From Pseudoramibacter alactolyticus ATCC 23263 (GTDB lineage Bacteria > Bacillota > Clostridia > Eubacteriales > Eubacteriaceae): 64,000 nt of DNA. The notes beneath the pieces were generated by a model that made no database searches, was not told the DNA's origin, and worked only from the letters and a program-made list of their open reading frames with translations. This document shows positions 40,723 to 49,141 of this stretch, in pieces. The stretch is taken from positions 1,027,412 to 1,091,411 of the forward strand of contig NZ_GL622359.1 in NCBI RefSeq assembly GCF_000185505.1, in the 5' to 3' direction. Made by a program: the position numbers and the translations under genes. Within the stretch, counting starts at the first letter, position 1, and every line of letters starts with the position of its first letter.

Positions 40723-40751
40723 CAAAAAAATCCAGGGTGTTTCCCTGGATT
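40723..40751 (-). terminator. Terminator after tRNA-Arg
   Basis: ATCCAGGG and CCCTGGAT form an eight-pair stem with an AAACA loop, followed by seven T on the minus strand. Confidence 0.93.
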
Positions 40752-40765
40752 AAGTGATCCTAAAA

Positions 40766-40842
40766 TGGTGCGCTCGAGCCGATTCGAACGGCCGGCACAT
40801 GGCTTCGGAGACCATTGCTCTATCCAACTGAGCTACGAGCGC
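40766..40842 (-). tRNA. tRNA-Arg (anticodon CCG)
   Basis: The minus strand folds as a complete cloverleaf: acceptor GCGCTCG/CGAGCGC, D arm GCTC...GAGC, anticodon arm with loop CTCCGAA (anticodon CCG, reading CGG), T arm with TTCGAAT. The discriminator base is A and CCA is encoded. It sits 54 bases after lgt and has its own terminator. Confidence 0.96.
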
Positions 40843-40896
40843 AAATTTCACGCTCATTATTATAATATACGCCCCGGGCAAATGCAAGCGCGATTT

Positions 40897-41676
40897 TTAA
40901 ATCGGCCGGCGACGCAAATCGTCACCGCGGCGCCGCAGCCAGATCAAGCCGACGATCCCGATCACAATCAGCGCGAGGCTCGTCAGCTGAGCCGTGCGCA
41001 ATCCGAAAAACATCAGACTGTCGGTGCGCAGGCCCTCGATAAAAAATCGCCCGACGGAATAACCAATGAAATAAACAAAGAGTAATTCTCCGCGATTTCT
41101 TTGGAGCCGCCGCTCGAAAATAAAAACTAAAAACAAAAAGACGAGCACATCCCAAAGGGATTCGTAAAGAAAAGTGGGATGCACCTGCACAAGGCCCATC
41201 GCCGGATCGTTCACCGTGATGGCCCAGGGCAAATGCGTCGCGACCCCGTGAGCCTCCTGATTAAAAAAATTGCCCCAGCGGCCGATGGCCTGCCCCAGGG
41301 GCAGGGCCGGGATCACCGTGTCGGCCAGATCCCAGAAGGTAATTTTTTTCACCCGACAGAAAATCACGCCGACGAGAATCCCGGCCAGAATCCCGCCGTG
41401 AATCGCCAGCCCCCCGTGCCAGATCATGGCGATCTCCGACGGATTGCCGCGGTAATAGCCCCACTCAAAAATCACATACCACAGACGCGCACCGATCACC
41501 ACACCGGGGATCAACACCAGAAAAAAATCGGTCACATCGTCCGGCGAAAGGCCCGTGCGCCGGCAGCGCCGCCAGGCGATCACCATGCCGAGCACCAACG
41601 CACCGGCGATTAAAATACCATACCAGCGCACCGTGATCCCGCCGACATGCAAGGCGATTGGATTGGGCTGCCTCAT
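40897..41676 (-). CDS. lgt: Prolipoprotein diacylglyceryl transferase Lgt
   Basis: Lgt attaches diacylglycerol to the lipobox cysteine of prolipoproteins. The 259-residue protein has about seven membrane segments, HVGGITVRWYGILIAGA at the N terminus, the signature GRWGNFFNQEAHG around 135-147 and a conserved RPTFLYESLWD-type stretch (here HPTFLYESLWD). Its ATG overlaps the recN stop by four bases. It would process the lipoprotein encoded at 18678. Confidence 0.96.
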   Translation of the reverse strand: MRQPNPIALHVGGITVRWYGILIAGALVLGMVIAWRRCRRTGLSPDDVTDFFLVLIPGVVIGARLWYVIFEWGYYRGNPSEIAMIWHGGLAIHGGILAGILVGVIFCRVKKITFWDLADTVIPALPLGQAIGRWGNFFNQEAHGVATHLPWAITVNDPAMGLVQVHPTFLYESLWDVLVFLFLVFIFERRLQRNRGELLFVYFIGYSVGRFFIEGLRTDSLMFFGLRTAQLTSLALIVIGIVGLIWLRRRGDDLRRRPI

Positions 41677-43391
41677 GTCTTGGCCTCCTGTCTTTGTTTC
41701 TCCTTCTGCGCCCGCGCCAGAGCGAGCATTTCTTCCGCGTGCGTGCCGGCCGAAGCCGTGACGGCCGCTCCCGAAAGCATCCCCGCGAGCGCGTCCCGGC
41801 TTTCCGCCGATGACAGCGCGTGAAAGGCCACCTGGGTCGATTTTTCGTCCGCGCTTTTAAGCACCTGAAAATGTGCGTCGGCCATCGCCGCGATCTGCGG
41901 CAGATGGGTGATGCAGATAACCTGACGCTTCCGGGAGAGCGCCATGATCTTTTCCGCCACGGTCTGAGCCGTCCGGCCGGAGATGCCCGTGTCGATTTCG
42001 TCGAAGATCATGGTCTCCATGCGGTCGAGCTCCCCAAAGATGCATTTGATCGCCAGCATGATGCGCGAGATTTCCCCGCCGCTGGCCACTTCCTTCAGCG
42101 GACGCAGGGGCGTCCCCGGATTTACCGCGATCTGAAAGGTGATGGTGTCGCTGCCCCAGGGCGAGATGATTTTTTCGTCCTTTTCGATTTCAATCTTAAA
42201 CCGGGCCCGATTCATGGCGAGGTCGGCCAGCTCTCCTTCGATGGCGCCGGAAAGGGTTTCTGCCGCGCGCAAACGCTCTGCATGCAGCACGGCCGCCGTT
42301 TCCCGATAGGCCTTCCAAAGGGTTTTATATTCGTGCTTCATCGCAATCAGATGATCGTCGTGATGGGCCAAGTCGTCCAGTTCTTCGGCCAGTTGCTCGC
42401 CGTAAGCCACGATTTCCTCAACCGTCGCCCCGTATTTGCGCCGCAGTCCCTCGATGAGCGCGAGCCGCTGCTCTACCGTTTCAAGCCGTTTGGGATCAAA
42501 GGCCATGTCCGACAGGTAAACGCCCAGCTCGCCGGATAAATCCCCGAGGCCATCCAGGGCGTCCTTCACCGTCTGCCGATAGGGCGCAAAGGTCTCGTCG
42601 ATTGCCGAAAGTCTGGCCAGACGCTCCTGCAGCTGGGCCAGACTTTCCAGCACGCCGGCGCTTTCCCCATCGTCGCCGTCGAGCAGGCTCCGGGCTTCTC
42701 CAGCCAGCGAAAAGAGCATCTCCCCGTTCTCCAGAATGCGCTGCTCCTTCTCCAAGGCCGCGTCTGCCGCCGGGTCCAAATGCGCCTCGCGGATCTGGGC
42801 CAGCTCGAAGGCGATCATTTCCTTGCGGCGTTCAATCTCCCGGGCATCCTTTTCCTGATCGCGGATGGTCTTCGACAAGGTTTTGAGCTTATCGGCCTGC
42901 TGCCGGGTTTTAAGCAGCAACGCCGCCACCGGCGTGCCGCCCCAAGCGTCGAGCAGCCGCCTTTGGGCCTCGCTTTGAAAAAGCGAGTTATTCTCGTGCT
43001 GGCTGTGGATATCCACCAGATCCCGGCCCAGGGTTTTCAGCTGAGCCACGGTCACCGCGTAGCCGTTGACACGGCACACATTGTGCCCGCTGCGGCTGAT
43101 GGATCGGGTGAGGATCAGTTCATCGTCCGGCGTGGCAATGGCCATCTCGGCCAAATGCTCGTGCACGGCACTATTCTGATCGAAGCTGAACACCCCCTGC
43201 ACCGACATGCGATCGGCGCCCTGGCGAATATTCTGTTTATTGGCCCGCTGGCCGAGAATCAACGTCAGCGCGTCGATCACGATGGATTTCCCGGCGCCGG
43301 TTTCCCCGGTGATCACGTTGAGATGGCTGTCCCAGTTAATATCCAGCTGTTCGATCAGCGCGTAATTGGTTATCGATATCCGTTTTAACAC
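41673..43391 (-). CDS. recN: DNA repair protein RecN
   Basis: RecN is an SMC-like ATPase recruited to double-strand breaks. The 572-residue protein has Walker A ITGETGAGKSIV (about 28-39), two coiled-coil arms (long Glu/Ala/Leu stretches around 150-350), the ABC signature VASGGEISRIMLAIKC and Walker B MIFDEIDTGISG. Following argR in the same operon, with nadK and tlyA upstream, is the usual Firmicute order. Confidence 0.97.
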   Translation of the reverse strand: MLKRISITNYALIEQLDINWDSHLNVITGETGAGKSIVIDALTLILGQRANKQNIRQGADRMSVQGVFSFDQNSAVHEHLAEMAIATPDDELILTRSISRSGHNVCRVNGYAVTVAQLKTLGRDLVDIHSQHENNSLFQSEAQRRLLDAWGGTPVAALLLKTRQQADKLKTLSKTIRDQEKDAREIERRKEMIAFELAQIREAHLDPAADAALEKEQRILENGEMLFSLAGEARSLLDGDDGESAGVLESLAQLQERLARLSAIDETFAPYRQTVKDALDGLGDLSGELGVYLSDMAFDPKRLETVEQRLALIEGLRRKYGATVEEIVAYGEQLAEELDDLAHHDDHLIAMKHEYKTLWKAYRETAAVLHAERLRAAETLSGAIEGELADLAMNRARFKIEIEKDEKIISPWGSDTITFQIAVNPGTPLRPLKEVASGGEISRIMLAIKCIFGELDRMETMIFDEIDTGISGRTAQTVAEKIMALSRKRQVICITHLPQIAAMADAHFQVLKSADEKSTQVAFHALSSAESRDALAGMLSGAAVTASAGTHAEEMLALARAQKEKQRQEAKT

Positions 43392-43431
43392 GACGCCCTC
43401 CTTTCGCGGCCCTCGCGCCTCTTGACTGCCT

Positions 43432-43890
43432 TCACTGCGGCTGCTTCATCAGTTTCCGGAAGCGATCCGCCACATGGAGCACATCCTTTTCGTTGCGCAC
43501 CGCCACAAAAATGGTGTCGTCTCCGGCAATGGTCCCCACAATTTCCGGCCACTCCAAACCGTCGATGGCAATGGCCGCCGCCTGCCCCATGGCCGGCAGG
43601 GTGTGAATCACCACGAGAAAGGCCGCGGTATCCACCGTCAACACCGACTCGCGAAACACGGCCTTCACCCGCTCATCGTAAAGATTGGCGCGGTCGCGCA
43701 TCGAAGCGTATTGCTGACGGCCGCGGCTGCCCCCCACCTTGATCAGCCCGAGCTCTTTGATGTCCCGGGAGACGGTCGCCTGAGTCACTTCAAATCCCGC
43801 GCGTTTCAGATGCTCGGCCAGCTCCTCCTGGGTCTCAACATCGTTTTGTTCAATAATCTCCAAAATTTTCGATTGTCTCGAAATTTTCAT
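43432..43890 (-). CDS. argR: Arginine repressor ArgR
   Basis: ArgR is a hexameric, arginine-dependent regulator of arginine metabolism. The 152-residue protein has an N-terminal winged helix (SKILEIIEQNDVETQEELAEHLKRAGFEVTQATVSRDIKELGLIKV) and a C-terminal oligomerisation and arginine-binding domain with GTIAGDDTIFVAVR. No arginine genes are in the window. Its place between nadK and recN is the standard conserved one. Confidence 0.96.
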   Translation of the reverse strand: MKISRQSKILEIIEQNDVETQEELAEHLKRAGFEVTQATVSRDIKELGLIKVGGSRGRQQYASMRDRANLYDERVKAVFRESVLTVDTAAFLVVIHTLPAMGQAAAIAIDGLEWPEIVGTIAGDDTIFVAVRNEKDVLHVADRFRKLMKQPQ

Positions 43891-43932
43891 CTTTGCGTTT
43901 TCTCCCCTGATTCTCTCGTGCCGGCCAATTTA

Positions 43933-44838
43933 TTAATGGTCCGTTAATTTACGGCGCAGCTGCTTGAAAAAGCTCATGTTTCCAAACAGGATCAAATTGG
44001 TTTTATAGGGTGCGCGGGTGATGCGGACGCGCCCCCGCCGATTGATCGACAGCGAAACCTGCCCGTCGGCGCACACATCGATGCCGTGGTTGCGCCCGGA
44101 AAAACGGATGTCCACCACGGCGCGTCCCGGCAATACATAAGCGCGGTCGTGCAGCCGATGCGGGCAAATGGGATTGATGAGCATGATGTTGGCCCGGGGA
44201 TCGGCCACCGGCCCCCCGGCCGAAAGCGAATAGGCCGTCGAGCCCGTCGGTGTCGCGACGATCAGCCCATCGGCATAAAAGGTATCCACCAATTCTCCGT
44301 CTACCGCCACCGTCAAATCGATCATCCGAATCCCCGCCGCTTTGATCACCACGTCGTTGAGCGCGCTCTGCTTTTCGACGGTCCCGTCCTCCCGGGTCAC
44401 CTGGCTTTCGAGGAGCATGCGCTGATCCAATTGGTAGTCGCCCTCGCACAGACGCGCTAAAATCGCCTCGCAGGATTCCGCGTCACCTTCCGTTAAAAAC
44501 CCGAGCTTGCCGAGATTGATGCCGCAAATCGGCGTTTCATACGCACCGACTTGTCTCGCCACCCCGAGCAGCGTCCCGTCCCCGCCGAGGGTCACAATGC
44601 AGTCCGGCCGGGAGAAAAAGGTATCCTTGGGAACCCCCGCCACGCCGGCAAGCTCCCCCAATTCCGTCAGCTGGCGCTGAAGCATCACCGTTTTAACGCC
44701 CCGATCGCCCAAATAGGCCACGCATCGTCTGGCCATCGCCACCGAGGTCTGCTTGTCAAAATTAATATAAATGCCGATTTCCTCAATTTTAACGTCCGGC
44801 ACGCTTTTGTGTCTCATTTGCTTTTCTGCTGATTCCAA
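43933..44838 (-). CDS. nadK: NAD kinase
   Basis: NadK phosphorylates NAD to NADP. The best start is TTG at 44838: it lies just after the tlyA stop with GAGGAG ten bases upstream (302 residues). An ATG at 44817 (295 residues) has no good site, and longer readings run into tlyA. Motifs are GGDGTLLGVAR (phosphate binding), NLGKLGFLTEGD, the NDVVIK segment and TPTGSTAYSLSAGGP. It is translationally coupled to tlyA. Confidence 0.94.
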   Translation of the reverse strand: MESAEKQMRHKSVPDVKIEEIGIYINFDKQTSVAMARRCVAYLGDRGVKTVMLQRQLTELGELAGVAGVPKDTFFSRPDCIVTLGGDGTLLGVARQVGAYETPICGINLGKLGFLTEGDAESCEAILARLCEGDYQLDQRMLLESQVTREDGTVEKQSALNDVVIKAAGIRMIDLTVAVDGELVDTFYADGLIVATPTGSTAYSLSAGGPVADPRANIMLINPICPHRLHDRAYVLPGRAVVDIRFSGRNHGIDVCADGQVSLSINRRGRVRITRAPYKTNLILFGNMSFFKQLRRKLTDH

Positions 44839-44839
44839 T

Positions 44840-45712
44840 CTATTTTGTCTCCTCGGATTCTCCGTTTTGATAATGGCGGTGTGCCCGCGCCACCAGCGCC
44901 TCAATAGCGGCCGCCCCGCTCACCGCTTCGTCGTGTGCCACCTCGGCCGTCGACGCCTCTTTCCTGGTCAGACATAAAAATTCAATATTGCCCTTGGGCC
45001 CGCGAATCGGCGAATAGTCGAGCCCCGCCACCGAAAATCCCGCCGCTTCGATGCCGGCGGCGGTCTGCGCGATCGCTTCCCGGTGAACGGCCGGATCCCG
45101 GACGACCCCATGCTTGCCCACCTTTCCCTTGCCGACTTCAAACTGGGGCTTGATCAGCCAAATGCCCAGCGCCCCCGGCTTCACACAGCGGTAAATCGCC
45201 GGCATCATTTTGAGCACCGAGATAAAGGACACATCCATCACCGAGCCGTCGGCGGGGGTATCGAGCCCCGGCAGCGTGTCCGGCCCGGCGTAGCGAAAAT
45301 TCGTCCGTTCCAGGCAGATCACCCGGGAATCATTGCGCAGTTTCCAATCAAACTGGCCGTAGCCCACATCCGCCGCAATCACCCTGGACGCACCGTTTTG
45401 CAGCAGGCAATCCGTAAATCCGCCGGTGGACGCGCCGATGTCGAGAAACGTCTTGCCCGCCACCGGAAAATCGAATACGCGAAGCCCCCGCGCAAGCTTG
45501 AGCCCGCCCCGGCTGACAAAGGGAATCGCATCGCCCTTAACCGTCACCTGATGCTTCTCAAGCGTCACGCTCACCTGATCGCCGGCCTTGGTGTGTGCCC
45601 GGCCGTCCACGCGGACAAGGCCTGCCATAATGGCCTTCTTGGCTCTTTCCCGGGTATCGAAAAAGCCAAGCTTCACCAGCATTTTATCCAATCGCTCTTT
45701 GTGCTTGCTCAT
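44840..45712 (-). CDS. tlyA: TlyA-family rRNA 2'-O-methyltransferase
   Basis: The 290-residue protein joins an N-terminal S4 RNA-binding domain (RLDKMLVKLGFFDTRERAKKAIMAGLVRVDGR) to an FtsJ-type methyltransferase domain with SAM loop LDIGASTGGFTDCLLQNGA. TlyA methylates 2'-OH of cytidines in 16S and 23S rRNA in the species studied. It is a regular member of the operon that carries OLE RNA and oapA in other anaerobes. Its ATG overlaps the oapA stop by one base. Confidence 0.93.
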   Translation of the reverse strand: MSKHKERLDKMLVKLGFFDTRERAKKAIMAGLVRVDGRAHTKAGDQVSVTLEKHQVTVKGDAIPFVSRGGLKLARGLRVFDFPVAGKTFLDIGASTGGFTDCLLQNGASRVIAADVGYGQFDWKLRNDSRVICLERTNFRYAGPDTLPGLDTPADGSVMDVSFISVLKMMPAIYRCVKPGALGIWLIKPQFEVGKGKVGKHGVVRDPAVHREAIAQTAAGIEAAGFSVAGLDYSPIRGPKGNIEFLCLTRKEASTAEVAHDEAVSGAAAIEALVARAHRHYQNGESEETK

Positions 45713-46353
45713 TAATTTTTCCTATTCACCAAATTTTGGACGGCCGCGATGGGACCGGCGATCGCACTGACGATGGCCGTTCCGTTTTTCATGGCCACAT
45801 CCTTGCCGATAGCCTTGCCGCCGACGGTAAGGCAGGCCACCGATGCGGCGATGATTAATCCGGCGAAGGACGAATCCGCCAGACCGTAAAACCGCGCCAG
45901 CTGCGCCGTGATCGACACGGAAATCCCGCCGGACACCACGCCGCAGATGTCCCCGATCACATCGTTGCACACCGAAGATACCTTCGCCGCGTTTTTCACA
46001 AGCCACACGGCCGTTTTGGCCCCCCTTCTTTTGCGGGCCGCCATCGCGTTAAAGGGCTCCAAGCTCACCGAGGCCACGGCAATGCCCACAATATCCGTCG
46101 CGATGCCCAGCGCGATAATCGCGATCAAAATCACAAACGAGATCAACAGATTCGCGTTTGACAGCACCGTGTCCGACAGATAGGTGATCACCATGGTCGA
46201 ACAAAAAGTGCCGACGCCCACCAGGGCAATCCATCGCCGATGGGCCTTGGCCTCCTGTTCCCTGCGCATTATTTTTTTAGCATTCGTTCTGGCCTGTGTC
46301 TCCCCCGGTTCTTCCGGCGCTTTTTGACGAGACCTTCGCTTCGTTTCGCTCAT
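45712..46353 (-). CDS. oapA: OapA-like (OLE-associated) DUF21-type membrane protein
   Basis: A 213-residue membrane protein from the ATG at 46353 (GGAGGAG site). A basic N terminus of about 40 residues, rich in Arg/Lys and suited to RNA contact, is followed by about four membrane segments (41-60, 68-95, 132-150, 162-182). CNDVIGDICG holds an Asp131-x3-Asp135 pair; from memory, a DX3D motif is noted in OapA. OapA anchors OLE RNA to the membrane in Bacillus halodurans. Here the gene follows the putative OLE RNA and precedes tlyA, as expected. Without that context I would have called it an unknown DUF21/CorB-like protein. Confidence 0.75.
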   Translation of the reverse strand: MSETKRRSRQKAPEEPGETQARTNAKKIMRREQEAKAHRRWIALVGVGTFCSTMVITYLSDTVLSNANLLISFVILIAIIALGIATDIVGIAVASVSLEPFNAMAARKRRGAKTAVWLVKNAAKVSSVCNDVIGDICGVVSGGISVSITAQLARFYGLADSSFAGLIIAASVACLTVGGKAIGKDVAMKNGTAIVSAIAGPIAAVQNLVNRKN

Positions 46354-46446
46354 ATTTTTGACAAGCTCCTCCATCCGGGGCATCGGCTCTGTCCATCTTT
46401 GCCGCCCATGCATAAAAAGCCGCTTAAAAATTCATTTTCAATTTCT

Positions 46447-46474
46447 ATTATAACGTAAATTAAAGCCGACGCAA
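46447..46474 (-). promoter_or_regulatory. Promoter of the oapA-tlyA-nadK-argR-recN-lgt unit
   Basis: TTGCGT, 16-base spacer, TATAAT on the minus strand, just downstream of the OLE terminator. It would let the proteins be made without read-through from the RNA gene. Confidence 0.65.
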
Positions 46475-46485
46475 ATGGGCGCAAC

Positions 46486-46514
46486 AAAAAAGGACCATGC
46501 CGCATGCATAATCC
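46486..46514 (-). terminator. Terminator at the 3' end of the putative OLE RNA
   Basis: GGATTATGC pairs with GCATGGTCC (two G-U pairs) around ATGCG, followed by six T on the minus strand. Confidence 0.85.
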
Positions 46515-47153
46515 TTTTGCAAGATGACGGTGCCGCGAGTAAACTTTGCAACATAGGTCCAGCAGGATTTCCCAAAAGCTGACCGGCCTGTCGCCGGGCC
46601 GACGGTTTCCCTCTACAGCTTTTCCGCCTCGTTTCCGAAAGCGGGGCTGGATTGCCACTGAGTGTGCACTATAATCCCCACAGCATTTCTTGCGAGCAGC
46701 CTAGGCGTTTTCCGCGGCGGCGCTTTTCGATCCTTAGCCTCTTTTGCAGAAGGGGTTTCGGATGCAATATTTCTAAGAAATCGGGCCCTGATTTCCCAAA
46801 AACTGTCAATCCATCCACCCGAACCACTCAAGGCAGGCTACGCTGGTTCAAAATCCTTCCGGGCCACAACAGGCCCTGACTCATTCCCAGGTTTTCCCCC
46901 GACTCACAGTCTGCGGCTTGCTGCGAAAAGCATCGCTGGATTGTTACACCGCGGATGTGGCATCGTGGTCTCCACGGAAGCAGGGTCGAGGCCTACATGC
47001 CGTTGCAGGTTGCCCCATCTTCCTTAACCCCCTGGCGAAACCCTCGACTGGGCGTCAAAGGCAACCCCAAGGGACTTCATCGATATGCCCTTCGACGGAT
47101 TTTTAGGCCCGCCCTGGTGATCGAAAGCCCCGACTAGGATACTGTGTCATCTC
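46486..47153 (-). ncRNA. ole: Putative OLE (ornate, large, extremophilic) RNA
   Basis: A stretch of about 670 bases without a credible gene, bounded by an extended -10 promoter (47160-47165) and an intrinsic terminator (46492-46514), and much richer in G and C than ordinary spacers here. Several local stem-forming segments are visible, for example CCGGCC...GGCCGG-type pairs near 46580-46605 and GGGCC...GGCCC near 46857-46875. OLE RNAs are about 600 bases, occur in anaerobic and extremophilic Firmicutes, lie directly upstream of oapA and are commonly near tlyA, nadK, argR and recN: exactly this arrangement. I could not match the consensus base by base, so the call rests on context, size and boundaries. 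tmRNA and RNase P RNA hallmarks were not found. Confidence 0.72.
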
Positions 47154-47159
47154 CCACGC

Positions 47160-47165
47160 ATTATA
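47160..47165 (-). promoter_or_regulatory. Extended -10 of the OLE RNA promoter
   Basis: TGG-TATAAT on the minus strand places the RNA start near 47153. No good -35 is present. It is divergent from the pyrE promoter, about 30 bases away. Confidence 0.65.
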
Positions 47166-47196
47166 CCACAAACTGCCGGTTTTGGCGCCGCCCGCG

Positions 47197-47225
47197 TTGC
47201 ATTTTTGCCGCCCTTAGGGTATCAT
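47197..47225 (+). promoter_or_regulatory. Promoter of pyrE
   Basis: TTGCAT, 17-base spacer, TATCAT on the plus strand, 44 bases before the pyrE ATG. Confidence 0.65.
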
Positions 47226-47268
47226 TAAGAAAATTTGACGGCACTGCCGCCATTCGAAGGAGCATCCC

Positions 47269-47937
47269 ATGAACTACAAAGAAGCCTTTATCGAATTTAT
47301 GGTCCGCTCGAAGGTTTTGACCTTCGGCGACTTTATCACTAAGAGCGGCCGCAAAACGCCGTATTTCGTCAATACCGGCAATTATAAAACCTCCGAGCAA
47401 ATCGCTAAGCTCGGCCAATATTATGCGGCCTGCATCAAAAACCACCTGGACGGCATCGATTTTCTTTACGGCCCCGCCTACAAGGGCATTCCGCTGGTGA
47501 TCACCGCAGCGGCCTCGCTCTACCGCGACCACCATGTGACCATCCCCTACTGCTTTAACCGCAAAGAAGCCAAGGATCATGGCGAAGGCGGCCATATCAT
47601 CGGCTACCGCCCGCAAAACGGCGACACGGCGATGATCGTCGAAGACGTAATCACCGCCGGTACCTCGGTCAAAGAAACGGTGCCGCTGCTCAAGTCCCTG
47701 GCTGAAGACGTGAAGGTTGCCCGTTTGATTATCTCCGTCGACCGCATGGAAAAGGGCGACGGCGGCAAGACGGCCATTGAGGAAATCGCCGACCGTTTCG
47801 GCATCGCCACCACCCCCATCGTCACCGTCAAAGAGATCGTCGCCTGTCTGCACAACCGCGAAGTGGACGGCCGCGTCGTGATCGACGACGTTATGAAGGC
47901 CCGCATCGAGGCTCATCTTGCGCAATACGGCGTCTAA
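47269..47937 (+). CDS. pyrE: Orotate phosphoribosyltransferase PyrE
   Basis: PyrE makes orotidine 5'-phosphate from orotate and PRPP in pyrimidine synthesis. The 222-residue protein has LTFGDFITKSGRKTPYFVNTGNY (orotate side), YGPAYKGIPLV, FNRKEAKDHGEGG (flexible loop with Lys and His) and the PRPP motif MIVEDVITAGTSVKE. The start is behind GAAGGAG. It is the only gene on the plus strand in this stretch and stands apart from any other pyr gene. A long open frame on the opposite strand is a shadow. Confidence 0.96.
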   Translation: MNYKEAFIEFMVRSKVLTFGDFITKSGRKTPYFVNTGNYKTSEQIAKLGQYYAACIKNHLDGIDFLYGPAYKGIPLVITAAASLYRDHHVTIPYCFNRKEAKDHGEGGHIIGYRPQNGDTAMIVEDVITAGTSVKETVPLLKSLAEDVKVARLIISVDRMEKGDGGKTAIEEIADRFGIATTPIVTVKEIVACLHNREVDGRVVIDDVMKARIEAHLAQYGV

Positions 47938-47952
47938 ATAAAAAGCTGCACC

Positions 47953-47992
47953 AAAAAAGAATCGCCGGCATCACGCCGGCGATTCTTTTTTT
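47953..47992. terminator. Bidirectional terminator between pyrE and prfB
   Basis: GAATCGCCGGC and GCCGGCGATTC form an 11-pair stem with an ATCAC loop, flanked by A- and T-tracts, so it can serve both converging genes. Confidence 0.95.
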
Positions 47993-48010
47993 GATTGCTT
48001 GGCTGCCTTG

Positions 48011-49120
48011 TTAAATCGCGCTGGCATCCGCCGCTTCCTTGCGCAGCTCCGCGTTCATAAAGCGGTCGAGATCGCCGTCCATCACCGTTTGGATATTGCC
48101 CACTTCCACCCCGGTGCGGTGGTCCTTCACCATCGTGTAGGGATGAAACACATAGGAGCGGATCTGGGAGCCCCAGGCAATCTGCGAATAATCGCCGACG
48201 ACATCCTCCAACTTTTCCTTTTGCTCCTGCGCCATGATCTCCACCAGTTTGGATTTGAGCATGTTCATCGCCACTTCTCGGTTCTGGTGCTGACTGCGCT
48301 CGTTCTGGCACTGCACCACCACGCCGGTGGGCAGGTGGGTGATGCGGATCGCCGAGGACGTCTTATTGACGTGCTGGCCGCCGGCCCCGCTGGAGCGGTA
48401 GGTATCCACGCGGATGTCGTCCGGGTTGATCTCGATTTCCACCGAGTCGTCCACCTCCGGTGTCACGTCGAGGGACGCAAACGAGGTGTGCCGTCGGCCG
48501 GAGGAATCGAAGGGTGAAATGCGCACCAGCCGGTGCACGCCGCGCTCCGTCTTCAGATAGCCGTAGGCATTGATGCCCTCGATGAGCAGGGTCGCGCTTT
48601 TGATTCCGGCAATATCCCCGGGCTGATAGTCCAGCTGCTTAATCTTATAGCCCCTGGCCTCCGCCCAGCGGGTGTACATCCGCAGCAGCATCGACGCCCA
48701 GTCATGGGATTCGGTGCCGCCAGCCCCCGGATGCAAAGAAATAATAGCGTTGTTGCTGTCGTATTCCCCGGAGAGAAGCATTTCCAGCTTGAAATCTTCG
48801 AACTTTTCCTGAAAAGCCCCGAGCATCTGCTCGAGCTCGTCCATGCCCTCGCCCTCTTCGGCCAGCTCATACATCACCGACACGTCATCGAGCTCTTCTT
48901 TGACCTCGTCGTAGCGGCTGCGCTTACGTTTTAAAATCGTCTGTTCTTTGAGGACTTTCTGGGCACTCTTCTGATCGTTCCAGAACGCGGGATCTTCGCT
49001 TTGGGTCATCAGCGCCGACAAGCGCGCGTCAATCGCCGGCAGATCCATGGATTTGCCCAAAGCTGTAAGCTCTGCGTCCATGCCGGTGATCGCCTGCTTC
49101 GCCTCGTATAAATCGATCAA
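48011..49120 (-). CDS. prfB: Peptide chain release factor 2
   Basis: RF2 recognises UAA and UGA and triggers peptide release. The 369-residue protein has the GGQ motif in RSSGAGGQHVNKTSSAIR and the stop-recognition region around SPFDSSGRRHTSFAS. The gene reads in one frame from ATG. At the place where most bacteria have an in-frame UGA with programmed +1 frameshift (near codon 25), it encodes KSMDLPA without a stop, so the usual autoregulation by frameshifting is absent. It follows secA, as in many Firmicutes. Confidence 0.96.
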   Translation of the reverse strand: MIDLYEAKQAITGMDAELTALGKSMDLPAIDARLSALMTQSEDPAFWNDQKSAQKVLKEQTILKRKRSRYDEVKEELDDVSVMYELAEEGEGMDELEQMLGAFQEKFEDFKLEMLLSGEYDSNNAIISLHPGAGGTESHDWASMLLRMYTRWAEARGYKIKQLDYQPGDIAGIKSATLLIEGINAYGYLKTERGVHRLVRISPFDSSGRRHTSFASLDVTPEVDDSVEIEINPDDIRVDTYRSSGAGGQHVNKTSSAIRITHLPTGVVVQCQNERSQHQNREVAMNMLKSKLVEIMAQEQKEKLEDVVGDYSQIAWGSQIRSYVFHPYTMVKDHRTGVEVGNIQTVMDGDLDRFMNAELRKEAADASAI

Positions 49121-49141
49121 TGCTTTCTTCCTTTCCGGGCC

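Noticed and set aside
46486-47153. tmRNA, RNase P RNA or several small proteins in the gene-free stretch
   Set aside because: No tRNA-like ends with an encoded tag, no RNase P core motifs such as GAGGAAAGTCC, and the short open frames lack ribosome sites. OLE fits size and context better.
47161-47925. A 254-codon open frame on the minus strand opposite pyrE
   Set aside because: It mirrors the pyrE reading frame of a GC-rich gene, has no ribosome site and reads as low-complexity Asp/Gly/Ala/Val sequence; pyrE motifs are certain.
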